Source: Enterococcus crotali (lineage in GTDB: Bacteria > Bacillota > Bacilli > Lactobacillales > Enterococcaceae). Taken from it: a stretch of DNA of 64,000 bases. The number at the start of each line of letters is the position of its first letter. Position 1 is the stretch's first letter. Under the pieces are notes generated by a model. That model was given only the letters and a program-made list of their open reading frames with translations. It had not been told where the DNA came from and did no database searches. Made by a program: the position numbers and the translations under genes. The DNA lies in the NCBI RefSeq assembly GCF_000633635.1, contig NZ_AYPQ01000002.1, positions 113,643-177,642 of the forward strand, read 5' to 3'. Positions 1 through 11,142 of the stretch are shown piece after piece.

Positions 1-3
1 TAT

Positions 4-320
4 TAATGAGGCGTCTCCGCCAGAGCTGATGATGAACAGTACTTGGCGACCAAAGGGAGCGAAGTTCCGCAACAAGAAGCAAACGGTCAGAAAGTAAACC
101 TAAGTCAGAAAGCAAAAGCTTCAAGATTTGAAATAATGAGGCGTCTCCGCCAGAGCTGATGATGAACAGTACTTGGCGACCATAGGGAGCGAAGTTCCGC
201 AAAAAGAAACAAACAGCCAGAAAGCAAACATAAGTCAGAAGGCGAAAGCTTCAAGATTTGAAATAATGAGGCGTCTCCGCCAAAAGAAACAAGTAGCGTG
301 AAGAAAAACGTAAGCCAGAT
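4..320. repeat. 130-bp tandem repeats, two full copies and one deleted copy
   Basis: Copies begin at 4, 134 and 264 with the same phrase (taatgaggcgtctccgcc), giving an exact period of 130 bp. Copies 1 and 2 differ at a handful of bases. Copy 3 has lost about 60 bp after 'ctccgcc' and then resumes in the AAGAAAC-rich part. Each full copy contains gtctccgccag and cttggcgac, which can pair imperfectly into a hairpin around the phrase agctgatgatgaacagtac. No ORF fits. The repeats may continue beyond the left edge of the window. Confidence 0.9.
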
Positions 321-390
321 AATAAAATGCGAACCTAACAGTTAAAAAAAATCCATCGTTTTAAAATAAACAAAAGAGAGGAAGAGCCAC

Positions 391-465
391 ATGGAAGACC
401 CCAGTCAGTCGAAAAATAAACTAAATGTCCCCTTCATCTTATTAGGAACGATGGAATTGAAATAA
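391..465 (+). CDS. 24-codon leader peptide upstream of mgtA
   Basis: An ATG at 391 follows a good ribosome site (agaggaag, 376-384) and opens a 24-codon ORF ending in TAA at 463-465. The peptide starts MEDPSQSK, so acidic residues and a proline follow the initiator directly, and VP occurs later. In enterobacteria the mgtA leader peptide MgtL also starts with acidic and proline codons; these destabilise ribosomes at low Mg2+ and switch on mgtA. The ORF lies 49 nt before the mgtA start and its 3' part forms one arm of an 11-bp stem with DNA beside the mgtA ribosome site. The existence of the ORF is seen; its regulatory role is inference. Confidence 0.6.
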   Translation: MEDPSQSKNKLNVPFILLGTMELK

Positions 466-496
466 TAATTCTCTTCTCCTTCTAGATAAGATGAAG
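432..496 (+). promoter_or_regulatory. Leader hairpin between leader ORF and mgtA ribosome site
   Basis: cttcatcttat (432-442) is perfectly complementary to ataagatgaag (486-496). The left arm lies inside the leader ORF and the stop codon lies in the loop. The right arm ends four bases before the AGGAGG (501-506) of mgtA. A ribosome finishing the leader ORF would melt the stem. There is no T-run, so this is more likely a translation or processing switch than a terminator. Confidence 0.5.
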
Positions 497-514
497 CACA
501 AGGAGGAAAAGAAA

Positions 515-3127
515 ATGATGAATAAAAAAATAGCAGATACAAAAAAAGCAACAAAAGACCAAGAATTAAGAAAATTAGCAATGTTGTCTGAACGTGAATT
601 AATGATGGAACTCCGTACATCAGAAAATGGTTTATCCGAAGAAGATGCTAAAAATCGTTTAGAAGAATATGGACCAAATGAAGTATCCGCACAAAAACCA
701 ACACCTGCAGTTATTATGTTTTTAGAAGCCTTTAAAGATCCATTTGTTTATGTATTAGCATTATTGATGGTCGTTTCAGCTGTAACAAAAGATTTTGAAG
801 CAGCGCTTGTTATGGGAATCATGATTTTAGCTAGTGTTATTATTGCATTTATTCAAGAATACCGTTCCCAAAAAGCAAGTTTGAATTTAAAAGAACTTAT
901 CGAAAACACAACAGCTGTAACGCGTGCTGGTCAAACCAAAGAAATTCCGATGGATGAAGTTGTACCAGGCGATATTGTTACACTTGCGACAGGAGATATG
1001 ATTCCAGCGGATGCTGTACTGATTTGGACAAAGGATTTATTTATCAACCAATCTTCTTTAACAGGAGAATCAATGCCAGTCGAAAAATTTGTGGATGCAG
1101 GAATCGATAAAAATTCCGAATCTGTTTCTGCTTTAGACATGCAGGACTTGATTTTTATGGGCACTGATGTATTGAGTGGACAAGGAAAAGCAATTATCTT
1201 GAAGACAGGTCAAAATACCTTTTTTGGTGATATCGCTAAAAATGCAACCACACAACGTGGAAAAACTTCTTTTGATATTGGCTTAACGAAAGTGAGCAAA
1301 TTTTTACTACGTATGGTCATGATCCTGTTTCCAATCGTATTTTTGATCAACGGTATCACGAAAGGTGAATGGGGTGAAGCCTTTTTCTTCGCAATTGCTG
1401 TGGCAGTTGGTTTAACGCCTGAAATGCTTCCGATGATCGTAACCAGTAACTTAGCAAAAGGTGCATTAAGCTTATCCAAACATAAAGTCATTGTGAAAGA
1501 ATTGCCATCTATTCAAAATTTAGGCAGTATGGATATTCTTTGTACAGATAAGACTGGGACGATTACAGAAGATAGAGTCGTTTTAGTGCAACATTTAGAT
1601 CCGTTAGGTGAAGTCAATGATCAAGTTTTAGATATGGCCTTTTTGAATTCTCATTATCAAACAGGCTGGAAAAATCTAATGGATATTGCTGTAATCAATT
1701 TTTATGAAGAAAATAATAATCAAAGTCCGTATCATTCTGTAACCAAACTGGATGAAATTCCTTTTGATTTTTCTCGCCGCCGTCTAACTGTGGTAGTTAA
1801 TGCAGATGGGCATCAATTTATGATCACTAAAGGTGCCGTTGAAGAAATGGAAGCCGTTTGTACACATGCGGAAATCAATGGGGAAATCGTTCCATTGACA
1901 CCAGAATTACAAAAAAGAATGCGCGAAGTGAATATTCGTATGAATGAACAAGGTATGCGGGCGTTGGCCGTAGCTGTCAAAAAAGATGTTCATAGTGAAG
2001 CCGTTTATAGCGTAGAAGATGAACAAGGAATGACATTGATCGGTTTTATGGGCTTTTTAGATCCTGCGAAAAAATCAGCGATCACTGCAATCAAGTCCTT
2101 ACACGAGCATGGCGTCAATGTAAAAGTTTTAACAGGTGATAATGATATTGTTGCTAAAAAAGTTTGTAGTGATGTCGGAATCGAAGTATCACATGTTGTG
2201 CTTGGCTCCGATATTGATAATATGTCTGATGAGCAAATGAAAGAAGAAGTAGAGAAAACAAATTTATTTGCTAAATTGAATCCGATGCAAAAATCACGAA
2301 TCATTGAAAAGCTTCAAGGAAATGGCCATACAGTTGGTTTCATGGGAGATGGTATCAATGATGCACCGGCTCTTCGCAAAGCAGATGTTGGTATTTCAGT
2401 TGATACCGCCGCTGATATTACCAAAGATGCCAGCTCGATCATTTTATTAGAGAAAAGTCTGAACGTTTTGGAAGATGGTGTGATCGAAGGTCGAAAAGTT
2501 TTTAGTAATATGATGAAATATATTAAAATCACGATCAGTTCTAACTTTGGGAATGTATTCTCAATATTGATCGCAAGTGCTTTTTTACCATTCCTACCAA
2601 TGCTTTCGATTCAATTATTGATTCAAAATCTAATTTATGATATCGCGCAATTGGCTATTCCTTGGGATAATGTGGATGAAGAAGACTTATTGAAACCTGT
2701 CCGTTGGGAAACAAACGGCTTGATGAAATTTACCTTATGCATTGGACCTGTAAGTAGTATCTTTGATATCATGACCTATCTTGTGATGTGGTTTGTCTTC
2801 AGCGCCAATACGATCGGTAGTCAACATTTGTTCCAAACAGGTTGGTTTGTGATTGGCTTAGTTAGTCAAACTTTGGTTGTTCAAATGGTTCGGACTAGAA
2901 AATTACCATTTATTCAAAGTATCGCATCACCTGCTGTGATTCTTTCTAGCTTAGGAGCAGTTGGACTAGGGTTATTAATTGTCTTGACACCAATTCGGGA
3001 GGTTTTCGACTTTGTGAAACTTCCAGCTAATTATTGGGGCTGGTTCATTTTGATCATTGTACTATATTTGATCACGGTAGAAGTGGCAAAACGACTTTAT
3101 ATTCATATTACCAAAGAGTGGATTTAA
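515..3127 (+). CDS. mgtA: Magnesium-translocating P-type ATPase (MgtA family)
   Basis: Imports Mg2+ across the cytoplasmic membrane at the cost of ATP. The 870-residue product has the order of a P3B ATPase: N-terminal cation-ATPase domain, TGES actuator motif, the PEML motif in the fourth membrane segment, the phosphorylation motif DKTGT with Asp345, the MGDGINDAP hinge, and a C-terminal block of membrane segments. An in-frame ATG exists at 491, but AGGAGG at 501-506 is 8 nt before the ATG at 515, which is therefore chosen. The gene is alone in its transcript, preceded by a leader ORF and hairpin and followed by a terminator. Mg2+-responsive control is likely; no M-box was recognised. Confidence 0.93.
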   Translation: MMNKKIADTKKATKDQELRKLAMLSERELMMELRTSENGLSEEDAKNRLEEYGPNEVSAQKPTPAVIMFLEAFKDPFVYVLALLMVVSAVTKDFEAALVMGIMILASVIIAFIQEYRSQKASLNLKELIENTTAVTRAGQTKEIPMDEVVPGDIVTLATGDMIPADAVLIWTKDLFINQSSLTGESMPVEKFVDAGIDKNSESVSALDMQDLIFMGTDVLSGQGKAIILKTGQNTFFGDIAKNATTQRGKTSFDIGLTKVSKFLLRMVMILFPIVFLINGITKGEWGEAFFFAIAVAVGLTPEMLPMIVTSNLAKGALSLSKHKVIVKELPSIQNLGSMDILCTDKTGTITEDRVVLVQHLDPLGEVNDQVLDMAFLNSHYQTGWKNLMDIAVINFYEENNNQSPYHSVTKLDEIPFDFSRRRLTVVVNADGHQFMITKGAVEEMEAVCTHAEINGEIVPLTPELQKRMREVNIRMNEQGMRALAVAVKKDVHSEAVYSVEDEQGMTLIGFMGFLDPAKKSAITAIKSLHEHGVNVKVLTGDNDIVAKKVCSDVGIEVSHVVLGSDIDNMSDEQMKEEVEKTNLFAKLNPMQKSRIIEKLQGNGHTVGFMGDGINDAPALRKADVGISVDTAADITKDASSIILLEKSLNVLEDGVIEGRKVFSNMMKYIKITISSNFGNVFSILIASAFLPFLPMLSIQLLIQNLIYDIAQLAIPWDNVDEEDLLKPVRWETNGLMKFTLCIGPVSSIFDIMTYLVMWFVFSANTIGSQHLFQTGWFVIGLVSQTLVVQMVRTRKLPFIQSIASPAVILSSLGAVGLGLLIVLTPIREVFDFVKLPANYWGWFILIIVLYLITVEVAKRLYIHITKEWI

Positions 3128-3308
3128 TTTAGAAAAAACAGCATTCAATTTTTTTAAGAGTAGTTTTTGGTGAAACCAAGATTTTAATTTGCTCTTTTGA
3201 AACAACTTTTTCAAGTGTAAATGACGAAAAATTTCTCTATGATTGAAGTTGTCATTCGTAATGAATGAAGAAAAACTATTTTTTAATTATGAATATTCGT
3301 TTTTTATG

Positions 3309-3354
3309 GAACAAAGACAAAATAACTTAATTTTTGTCTTTGTTCTATTTTTTA
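3309..3354 (+). terminator. Intrinsic terminator after mgtA
   Basis: gaacaaagacaaaa (3309-3322) pairs perfectly with ttttgtctttgttc (3332-3345), followed by TATTTTTT. It lies about 180 nt after the mgtA stop; nothing coding was found in between. Confidence 0.85.
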
Positions 3355-4812
<1,458 letters not shown>

Positions 4813-4814
4813 TC

Positions 4815-5792
4815 ATGGCACAAAAAACAATGATCCAAGCAATTACAGATGCCTTAGCTCTTGAAATAGAGAAAGACGAAAATGTATTAGTATTCGGTGA
4901 AGACGTTGGTAAAAACGGCGGAGTTTTCCGTGCAACTGAAGGCTTACAAGAAAAATTTGGTGAAGACCGTGTCTTCGATACTCCTTTAGCAGAATCTGGA
5001 ATCGGTGGTTTAGCTTTCGGTTTAGCGCTAGAAGGTTACCGTCCAGTTCCTGAAATCCAATTCTTTGGATTCGTATTTGAAGTCTTTGACGAAATCGTTG
5101 GTCAAATGGCTCGTACTCGTTACCGTATGGGCGGAACACGTAATATGCCTATTACTGTTCGTGCGCCTTTTGGTGGTGGTGTGCATACACCAGAACTTCA
5201 CTCAGATAACTTGGAAGGATTGATCGCTCAATCTCCTGGTATCCGTGTTGTTATCCCATCAAATCCATATGATGCAAAAGGACTATTGATTTCTGCAATC
5301 AGAAGCAATGACCCTGTTGTTTACCTAGAGCACATGAAACTTTACCGTTCATTCCGTGAGGAAGTGCCGGATGAAGCTTACGAAGTACCATTGGACAAGG
5401 CAGCTGTTACTCGTGAGGGGACTGATGTTTCTATCATCACTTACGGTGCAATGGTTCGTGAAGCAATCAAAGCTGCTGACAACTTAGCGAAAGACAATAT
5501 TTCTGTTGAAATCATTGACTTACGCACTGTCGCTCCTTTAGATGTTGAAACAATCATTAAATCAGTTGAAAAAACTGGTCGCGTAGTCGTTGTTCAAGAA
5601 GCTCAAAAACAAGCAGGCGTTGGCGCTATGGTTGTTTCTGAAATTTCTGAACGTGCAGTCTTATCATTAGAAGCGCCAATTGGCCGTGTATCTGCTCCAG
5701 ATACGATCTTCCCATTTGGACAAGCAGAAAACATTTGGTTGCCAAATGCTAAAGATATCGAAGCGAAAGCTAGAGAAATCGCAGAATTTTAA
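4815..5792 (+). CDS. pdhB: Pyruvate dehydrogenase E1 component, beta subunit
   Basis: The 325-residue product is the normal length for E1-beta. It has the N-terminal pyrimidine-binding transketolase domain ([18 protein letters not shown]) and the C-terminal transketolase domain used for E1-E2 contact. Its ribosome site, AAGGAG, lies inside the last codons of pdhA and the two genes are separated by 2 nt, so translation is probably coupled. A 135-nt gap with a partly complementary hairpin separates it from the E2 gene. Confidence 0.96.
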   Translation: MAQKTMIQAITDALALEIEKDENVLVFGEDVGKNGGVFRATEGLQEKFGEDRVFDTPLAESGIGGLAFGLALEGYRPVPEIQFFGFVFEVFDEIVGQMARTRYRMGGTRNMPITVRAPFGGGVHTPELHSDNLEGLIAQSPGIRVVIPSNPYDAKGLLISAIRSNDPVVYLEHMKLYRSFREEVPDEAYEVPLDKAAVTREGTDVSIITYGAMVREAIKAADNLAKDNISVEIIDLRTVAPLDVETIIKSVEKTGRVVVVQEAQKQAGVGAMVVSEISERAVLSLEAPIGRVSAPDTIFPFGQAENIWLPNAKDIEAKAREIAEF

Positions 5793-5927
5793 TTAGAAAC
5801 TGAATAAATTTGCTTTAAACGGCATGCCTGAATTTTCACGTGATATTTTCATGTGGAAATTTAGAGCTGTTGTTTTCCGCAATTTTCGAGTTAAACAGAA
5901 CCGATAAAGGAAGGGAAGGCTTAAAAA

Positions 5928-7573
5928 ATGGCTTATCAATTTAAATTACCAGATATTGGTGAAGGTATTGCAGAAGGCGAAATCGTAAAATGGTTCGTTA
6001 AAGCAGGAGACACCATCAATGAAGATGATACATTATTAGAAGTTCAAAACGATAAATCTGTAGAAGAGATCCCATCTCCAGTTACAGGAACAGTTAAATC
6101 TATCGTAGTACCAGAAGGCACAGTAGCAAACGTTGGAGATGTATTGATCGAAATCGATGCACCAGGACATCCTGAAAATGATGCAGCACCAGCAGCGGCT
6201 CCAGCCCAAGAACAAACACCTGCACAGCCAGCAGCAGTTCCAGAAGCACCAACAGCAGACAATGGTGGCGGCGTTTTCCAATTTAAATTACCAGATATCG
6301 GTGAAGGTATTGCAGAAGGCGAAATCGTAAAATGGTTCGTTAAATCAGGTGATACAATCAATGAAGATGATACGTTATTGGAAGTTCAAAATGACAAATC
6401 TGTTGAAGAAATCCCTTCACCAGTAACAGGAACAGTTAAAAACATCGTTGTTCCAGAAGGTACAGTAGCAAACGTTGGAGATGTATTGATCGAAATCGAT
6501 GCACCAGGACATAACTCTGCACCAAGTTCAGCACCAGCAGCAAGTGCGCCTGCTCAAACAGAACAAGCAGCACCAGCACCTGCAGCGTCAACAGGCGTAG
6601 TAGCAGCGGCTGATCCAAACAAACGTGTCTTGCTATGCCATCAGTACGCCAATTTGCTCGTGAAAAAGATGTTGATATCACACAAGTTGCACCAACTGGA
6701 AAAGGCGGCCGTGTGACAAAAGCAGATATCGAAAGCTTTATCTCAGGTGGCGGACAAGCAGCAGCACCAGCACAAGCTGAACAAACTGCAGCAACTCCAC
6801 AAGCAACAGCTAAAACTGAATCAGCTGCACCAAAAGCACCTGCTAAACCATTTGTTTCTGATTTAGGTGAAGCTGAAACTCGTGAGAAAATGACACCAAC
6901 TCGTAAAGCAATTGCTAAAGCGATGGTTAACAGTAAACACACTGCACCACATGTTACATTGCATGACGAAGTTGAAGTATCTAAATTATGGGATCACCGT
7001 AAGAAATTTAAAGATGTTGCAGCAGCAAATGGTACAAAATTAACATTCTTACCATATGTTGTGAAAGCATTGACAGCAACAGTTCAAAAATTCCCAATCT
7101 TGAATGCATCAATTGATGACGCAGCACAAGAAATCGTTTATAAAAACTACTATAACATTGGTATCGCAACAGATACTGATCATGGTTTATATGTACCAAA
7201 CGTTAAAAATGCGAACACTAAGAGCATGTTTGCGATCGCTGATGAAATCAACGAAAAAGCAGCTCTTGCAATCGATGGTAAACTAACTGCTGCGGATATG
7301 CGTGATGGTTCTATCACAATCAGTAATATCGGTTCAGTTGGCGGCGGCTGGTTCACACCAGTTATCAACTACCCTGAAGTAGCAATTTTAGGTGTAGGTA
7401 CAATTGCAACTCAACCAGTTGTAAATGCAGACGGTGAAATCGTTGTTGGACGTGTCATGAAACTTTCAATGAGTTTTGACCACCGTATCGTTGATGGCGC
7501 GACTGCTCAAAAAGCAATGAACAACATCAAGCGTTTATTAGCTGATCCAGAATTATTATTAATGGAAGGATGA
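5928..7573 (+). pseudogene. pdhC: Dihydrolipoamide acetyltransferase E2, frameshifted by one base
   Basis: E2 forms the core of the pyruvate dehydrogenase complex. Codons from 5928 encode two nearly identical lipoyl domains (5928-6165 and 6277-6515), each with the lipoylation motif [14 protein letters not shown], joined by Ala/Pro-rich linkers. The frame then breaks: NKRVL is followed at about 6631 by out-of-frame codons that stop at 6716. From 6635 another frame continues the expected protein: the E1/E3-binding domain ([13 protein letters not shown]), a second linker, and the catalytic domain with [10 protein letters not shown]. Restoring one G (ttg-gct-atg) makes a continuous protein of about 548 residues. 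Either a real 1-nt deletion or a sequencing error; all flanking genes are intact. Confidence 0.85.
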
Positions 7574-7580
7574 TTATCAC

Positions 7581-8987
7581 ATGGTAGTAGGAGATTTCGC
7601 CATTGAATTAGATACAGTCGTAATTGGTTCAGGCCCTGGAGGATACGTTGCAGCAATTCGTGCTGCTGAAATGGGTCAAAAAGTTGCGATCATTGAACGT
7701 GAGTTTATTGGCGGTGTATGTTTGAACGTTGGATGTATTCCTTCTAAAGCATTGATCGCAGCAGGACATCACTATCAAGAATCACTAGATTCAACTATGT
7801 TTGGTGTAACAGCTAAAGATGTTGAGTTAGACTTTACAAAAACACAAGAATGGAAAGACAACAAAGTGGTTAACACTTTGACAAGCGGTGTTGGTTTCCT
7901 TCTTAAAAAACATAAAATCGAAATTATTGAAGGAGAAGCTTTCTTCGTTGATGAAAACACATTACGTGTGATCCACCCAGATTCAGCGCAAACTTATTCA
8001 TTCAATAATGCAATCGTAGCAACAGGTTCTCGCCCAATCGAAATTCCTGGATTTAAATTTGGCGGACGTGTCTTAGATTCTACTGGTGGTTTGAACTTGA
8101 AAGAAGTACCTAAGAAATTTGTGATCATCGGTGGCGGTGTTATCGGTGCAGAATTAGGTGGCGCATATGCGAACCTTGGTTCTGAAGTAACGATTTTAGA
8201 AGGTAGCCCTTCAATTTTACCAACGTATGAAAAAGATATGGTTAAACTAGTTACAGATGACTTCAAGAAGAAAAATGTAACAGTTGTAACCAAAGCGATG
8301 GCTAAAGAAGCAATCGACAACGGCGACAGCGTAACTGTTAAATATGAAGTAGACGGCAAAGAAGAATCAGTCACTGCTGACTATGTAATGGTAACAGTTG
8401 GACGTCGTCCAAACACGGATGATCTTGGTTTAGAACAAGCCGGTGTTGAAGTTGGCGAACGTGGTTTAGTTAAAGTGGACAAACAAGGTAGAACAAACGT
8501 ATCAAACATCTTTGCTATTGGTGATATCGTGCCAGGTGCTGCTCTTGCTCATAAAGCAAGCTACGAAGCTAAAATTGCGGCAGAAGCAATTTCTGGTAAA
8601 AAAGTAGAAGTAGACTACAAAGCAATGCCTGCTGTAGCCTTCACTGATCCAGAATTAGCAAGTGTTGGTATGACAATCGCTGAAGCCAAAGAAGCGGGAT
8701 TAGAAGCAACAGCTTACAAATTCCCATTCGCTGGTAACGGTCGTGCTATTTCTTTAGGTAAAACTGAAGGATTCGTACGTTTGGTAACAACAAACGAAGA
8801 CAATGTGATTATCGGAGCACAAATCGGCGGAGTTGGCGCAAGTGATATGATTTCTGAATTATCATTAGCGGTTGAATCTGGCATGAATGCAGAAGATATC
8901 GCATTAACGATCCATCCACACCCATCTTTAGGGGAAATTACTATGGATGCTTCTGAATTGGCTTTAGGTTTGCCAATTCATATTTAA
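7581..8987 (+). CDS. pdhD: Dihydrolipoamide dehydrogenase (E3)
   Basis: FAD enzyme that reoxidises the E2 dihydrolipoyl group with NAD+. The 468 residues include the N-terminal FAD motif [17 protein letters not shown], the redox-active disulfide [13 protein letters not shown], the NAD motif [19 protein letters not shown], and the C-terminal dimer interface with active-site HPHPSLGE. The start ATG at 7581 lies 7 nt after the E2 stop, with a ribosome site (GAAGGATG) in the E2 end. Last gene of the operon. Enterococcal E3 is notable for low sensitivity to NADH; that property is known for the family, not read from this sequence. Confidence 0.96.
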   Translation: MVVGDFAIELDTVVIGSGPGGYVAAIRAAEMGQKVAIIEREFIGGVCLNVGCIPSKALIAAGHHYQESLDSTMFGVTAKDVELDFTKTQEWKDNKVVNTLTSGVGFLLKKHKIEIIEGEAFFVDENTLRVIHPDSAQTYSFNNAIVATGSRPIEIPGFKFGGRVLDSTGGLNLKEVPKKFVIIGGGVIGAELGGAYANLGSEVTILEGSPSILPTYEKDMVKLVTDDFKKKNVTVVTKAMAKEAIDNGDSVTVKYEVDGKEESVTADYVMVTVGRRPNTDDLGLEQAGVEVGERGLVKVDKQGRTNVSNIFAIGDIVPGAALAHKASYEAKIAAEAISGKKVEVDYKAMPAVAFTDPELASVGMTIAEAKEAGLEATAYKFPFAGNGRAISLGKTEGFVRLVTTNEDNVIIGAQIGGVGASDMISELSLAVESGMNAEDIALTIHPHPSLGEITMDASELALGLPIHI

Positions 8988-9009
8988 ATAGCATATTTGT
9001 CACACAAAG

Positions 9010-9044
9010 AAAGACCGAGCTAGCCAAGCTCGGTCTTTTGTTTT
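9010..9044 (+). terminator. Terminator of pdhABCD
   Basis: aaagaccgagct (9010-9021) pairs with agctcggtcttt (9027-9038) around a five-base loop, followed by TTGTTTT. It lies just after the pdhD stop. Confidence 0.92.
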
Positions 9045-9053
9045 ATATTCAAT

Positions 9054-9103
9054 AAAAAAGTCGCTTATCAAATCGTCTAACATGATTTGATAAGCGGCTT
9101 TTT
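9054..9103 (-). terminator. Terminator of the membrane glycosyltransferase-like gene
   Basis: A 20-bp stem with one G-U pair (9054-9074 with 9084-9103) carries A-runs on the left and T-runs on the right, so it can act on both strands. It abuts the stop codon of the minus-strand gene at 9103. Confidence 0.85.
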
Positions 9104-10635
9104 CATTTGCTTTTAATAGTAGAAAATTGAAGATAAAGACCATTAGCAGAGAGCATATAAATAATAGGTAAATACTGGATAAGATATCTGGAACGTCCTC
9201 CTTCAAACAGAAGAAGGTATAAAAATGCACCTAAAATTGTTAACTTAAAGATAGCTAATAACGTATCTTGGTCGTCATTTTTAAATTCTTTTCTGGTTAC
9301 AAACAATAGACCAATCAATGTGATCATCCACATAAGATGCATAAAAAGCCTTACCGTTTTAACTTTCTCTCCTTGCTGATAATAAGTATCTCTTAGAAAC
9401 GCCTGTATAGGATCGTTTGATGGAGCATAAATTTGTGGACCGCCATCTCGTCCCCAACCAAAGTCTCCTCGATCAGTATTATTGAGATGTTTTTTCATTA
9501 AAAATTTTGTATAACCAGTGAAGCCGTAATTTTTTAGTCGTTCTGCTATTTTTTCATTAGCATAATTGATTTTGCCTTCTTTTGTAGGAATTGATATTGT
9601 TGCTCGTGTATCTTCTTCACTGAAGCCGCCACTACCAGTTAATCCCATCATTACAAAATGTTGCCAAGGCTTAGCTTGAGTTCTATCGAGCACGATAAGC
9701 TTTTGGTGATCCTCGAATACATGAAAGAGTTTAATTGTTCCAGCAAAAGGAAGGCAAAAGAGCAATGTCATTACGAGTCCTTTTTTCAAATTAATTTTTT
9801 TAGGATCAGTTAACAAAAGAAACAGCGCAATCATGATATAGGCAACTAGAAAAACAATAGAAGAAGGTTTTAATAGGTAAGAAATAGCAATTAAAACTCC
9901 TAAAAGAATCATTAAATAGTTATTGTGATTTTTTTTAGCGAGTGAATAAACCCACAAAATAATACTAATTACCGGCAACATAATAGTATCTGTATAAACA
10001 ACTAACATCCACGGTGATAAAGCTAATGAAATAAATGCTAGGTAAAAGGAGAGGTAGGCAATTTTTTTGTTAAAAAGATTTTTGGCTGCCAGAAAGATAA
10101 AAATAAAGCCGATATCCATAAAAATTGTATTGGTTAGTTGCCAAAACATCCAAGAATTTCCTAACGAGTGATGGATGAAATTCCCGATTTGGCTTATAAA
10201 ATACATTAAAAAGAAAAATAAGCTATTATTTGGATTTTTTGACAAGTAAATACTAGCAATAGAGTCTGGTGAATTCTTTGTTAATTCAGTTACACCAGAA
10301 TAGATCCCGTCTACGTCCCAACCAATAGGTACATGAATATAGTATAAAATGATAACTTGTAAAATAAAGCCTATTACGAAAAGTAATTTAGTAATCATGG
10401 CTATATTTTTCTTAAAAAAACTGAACAATGGTTTTAGCTTTTTCTGAATGTAAGAGCGTGAGGTGGTTGGAATAAACGCGATACAAATAATAAAAAATAG
10501 AATAAGTAAGAATGGCCAAATCTTGTCGTTAATATTTGAGATATCTAACAGACTACTCCTGAGCGTCCCATAAAGTGTATAAAGTATGGATAAAAGAAAT
10601 AGATAATTTAAAAGTGAAAAGAGTGTTTTTTTCAT
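9103..10635 (-). CDS. Multi-pass membrane protein, probable GT-C glycosyltransferase
   Basis: 510 residues with about 11-13 hydrophobic segments. After the second or third segment there is an extracytoplasmic loop with GWDVDGIYSG, containing acidic residues of the sort used by GT-C/GT39 (PMT-like) enzymes, and later a large loop (residues about 325-430) before the last membrane segments. This fits enzymes that transfer sugar from a polyprenyl-phosphate donor outside the membrane. The start has AGGAG 7 nt upstream. It is transcribed alone between two terminators, so its neighbours do not reveal the acceptor. Assignment rests on architecture, not on a strict motif match. Confidence 0.6.
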   Translation of the reverse strand: MKKTLFSLLNYLFLLSILYTLYGTLRSSLLDISNINDKIWPFLLILFFIICIAFIPTTSRSYIQKKLKPLFSFFKKNIAMITKLLFVIGFILQVIILYYIHVPIGWDVDGIYSGVTELTKNSPDSIASIYLSKNPNNSLFFFLMYFISQIGNFIHHSLGNSWMFWQLTNTIFMDIGFIFIFLAAKNLFNKKIAYLSFYLAFISLALSPWMLVVYTDTIMLPVISIILWVYSLAKKNHNNYLMILLGVLIAISYLLKPSSIVFLVAYIMIALFLLLTDPKKINLKKGLVMTLLFCLPFAGTIKLFHVFEDHQKLIVLDRTQAKPWQHFVMMGLTGSGGFSEEDTRATISIPTKEGKINYANEKIAERLKNYGFTGYTKFLMKKHLNNTDRGDFGWGRDGGPQIYAPSNDPIQAFLRDTYYQQGEKVKTVRLFMHLMWMITLIGLLFVTRKEFKNDDQDTLLAIFKLTILGAFLYLLLFEGGRSRYLIQYLPIIYMLSANGLYLQFSTIKSK

Positions 10636-10730
10636 TTAGGATCTCCTAGTAAGTAAAATCATTTCTGGTTGTTTTGATATTCCTATTTTCATTATAGAAC
10701 AATAATAGGAATTAAGAAATATAAGCTATA

Positions 10731-10777
10731 AAAAAAGCGTTCTAACAGTTAAAAGGATTTCCTTAACTGTTAGAACG
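10731..10777 (-). terminator. Terminator of the YerC-like gene
   Basis: cgttctaacagttaa and ttaactgttagaacg form a perfect 15-bp stem around a ten-base loop. On the minus strand it is followed by CTTTTTTT. It lies 28 nt beyond the stop of the 10805-11119 gene. Confidence 0.9.
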
Positions 10778-10804
10778 TTAACTTTCTAGTAAAACTTTTA
10801 TATG

Positions 10805-11119
10805 TTAGCGGTGAAGTTCTTTGTCGTCTTGTTCATCAATTCTATGAACCATTTCAAGCAATCCGCCATTTCCCTCATCAATGATTCTTTTTACTCTAGA
10901 GATCGTTGTGGTACTACTCCCAGTGGCTTCTGCAATATCACTGTAGGTTTTATTTAATAATAGTAGCTTTGCAACTTCGAATCGCTGAATCATAGAATCA
11001 AGTTCTTTTAAGGTCATTAAGTCATCAAAGTAATTGTAGCAATCTTCTAATGTCTCTAAAGCTAATAGAGAACGGAAAAACTCATCGCCGTGGCCGTCTT
11101 GTATCTTGTCGATTTTCAT
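10805..11119 (-). CDS. YerC/YecD family TrpR-related regulator
   Basis: A 104-residue all-helical protein of the TrpR superfamily. The helix-turn-helix lies at about residues 58-80 (TYSDIAEATGSSTTTISRVK), followed by the family C-terminus with GNGGLLEMV. YerC/YecD proteins are widespread in Firmicutes and are thought to bind DNA, but their ligand and targets are poorly known. The ribosome site TAGGAGG lies 6 nt before the ATG. It is monocistronic, with its own sigma-A promoter (11304-11331), a leader of about 180 nt that folds on paper into nested stems, and a strong terminator. Confidence 0.88.
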   Translation of the reverse strand: MKIDKIQDGHGDEFFRSLLALETLEDCYNYFDDLMTLKELDSMIQRFEVAKLLLLNKTYSDIAEATGSSTTTISRVKRIIDEGNGGLLEMVHRIDEQDDKELHR

Positions 11120-11142
11120 AAGTTCCTCCTAAATTTAAAAGC

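Noticed and set aside
320-510. M-box riboswitch before mgtA
   Set aside because: The leader after the repeats is short and I see none of the conserved M-box core; the leader ORF explains the region better.
6036-6942. Several minus-strand ORFs within pdhC
   Set aside because: They are shadows of the Ala/Pro/Glu-rich E2 codons and have compositions unlike real proteins.
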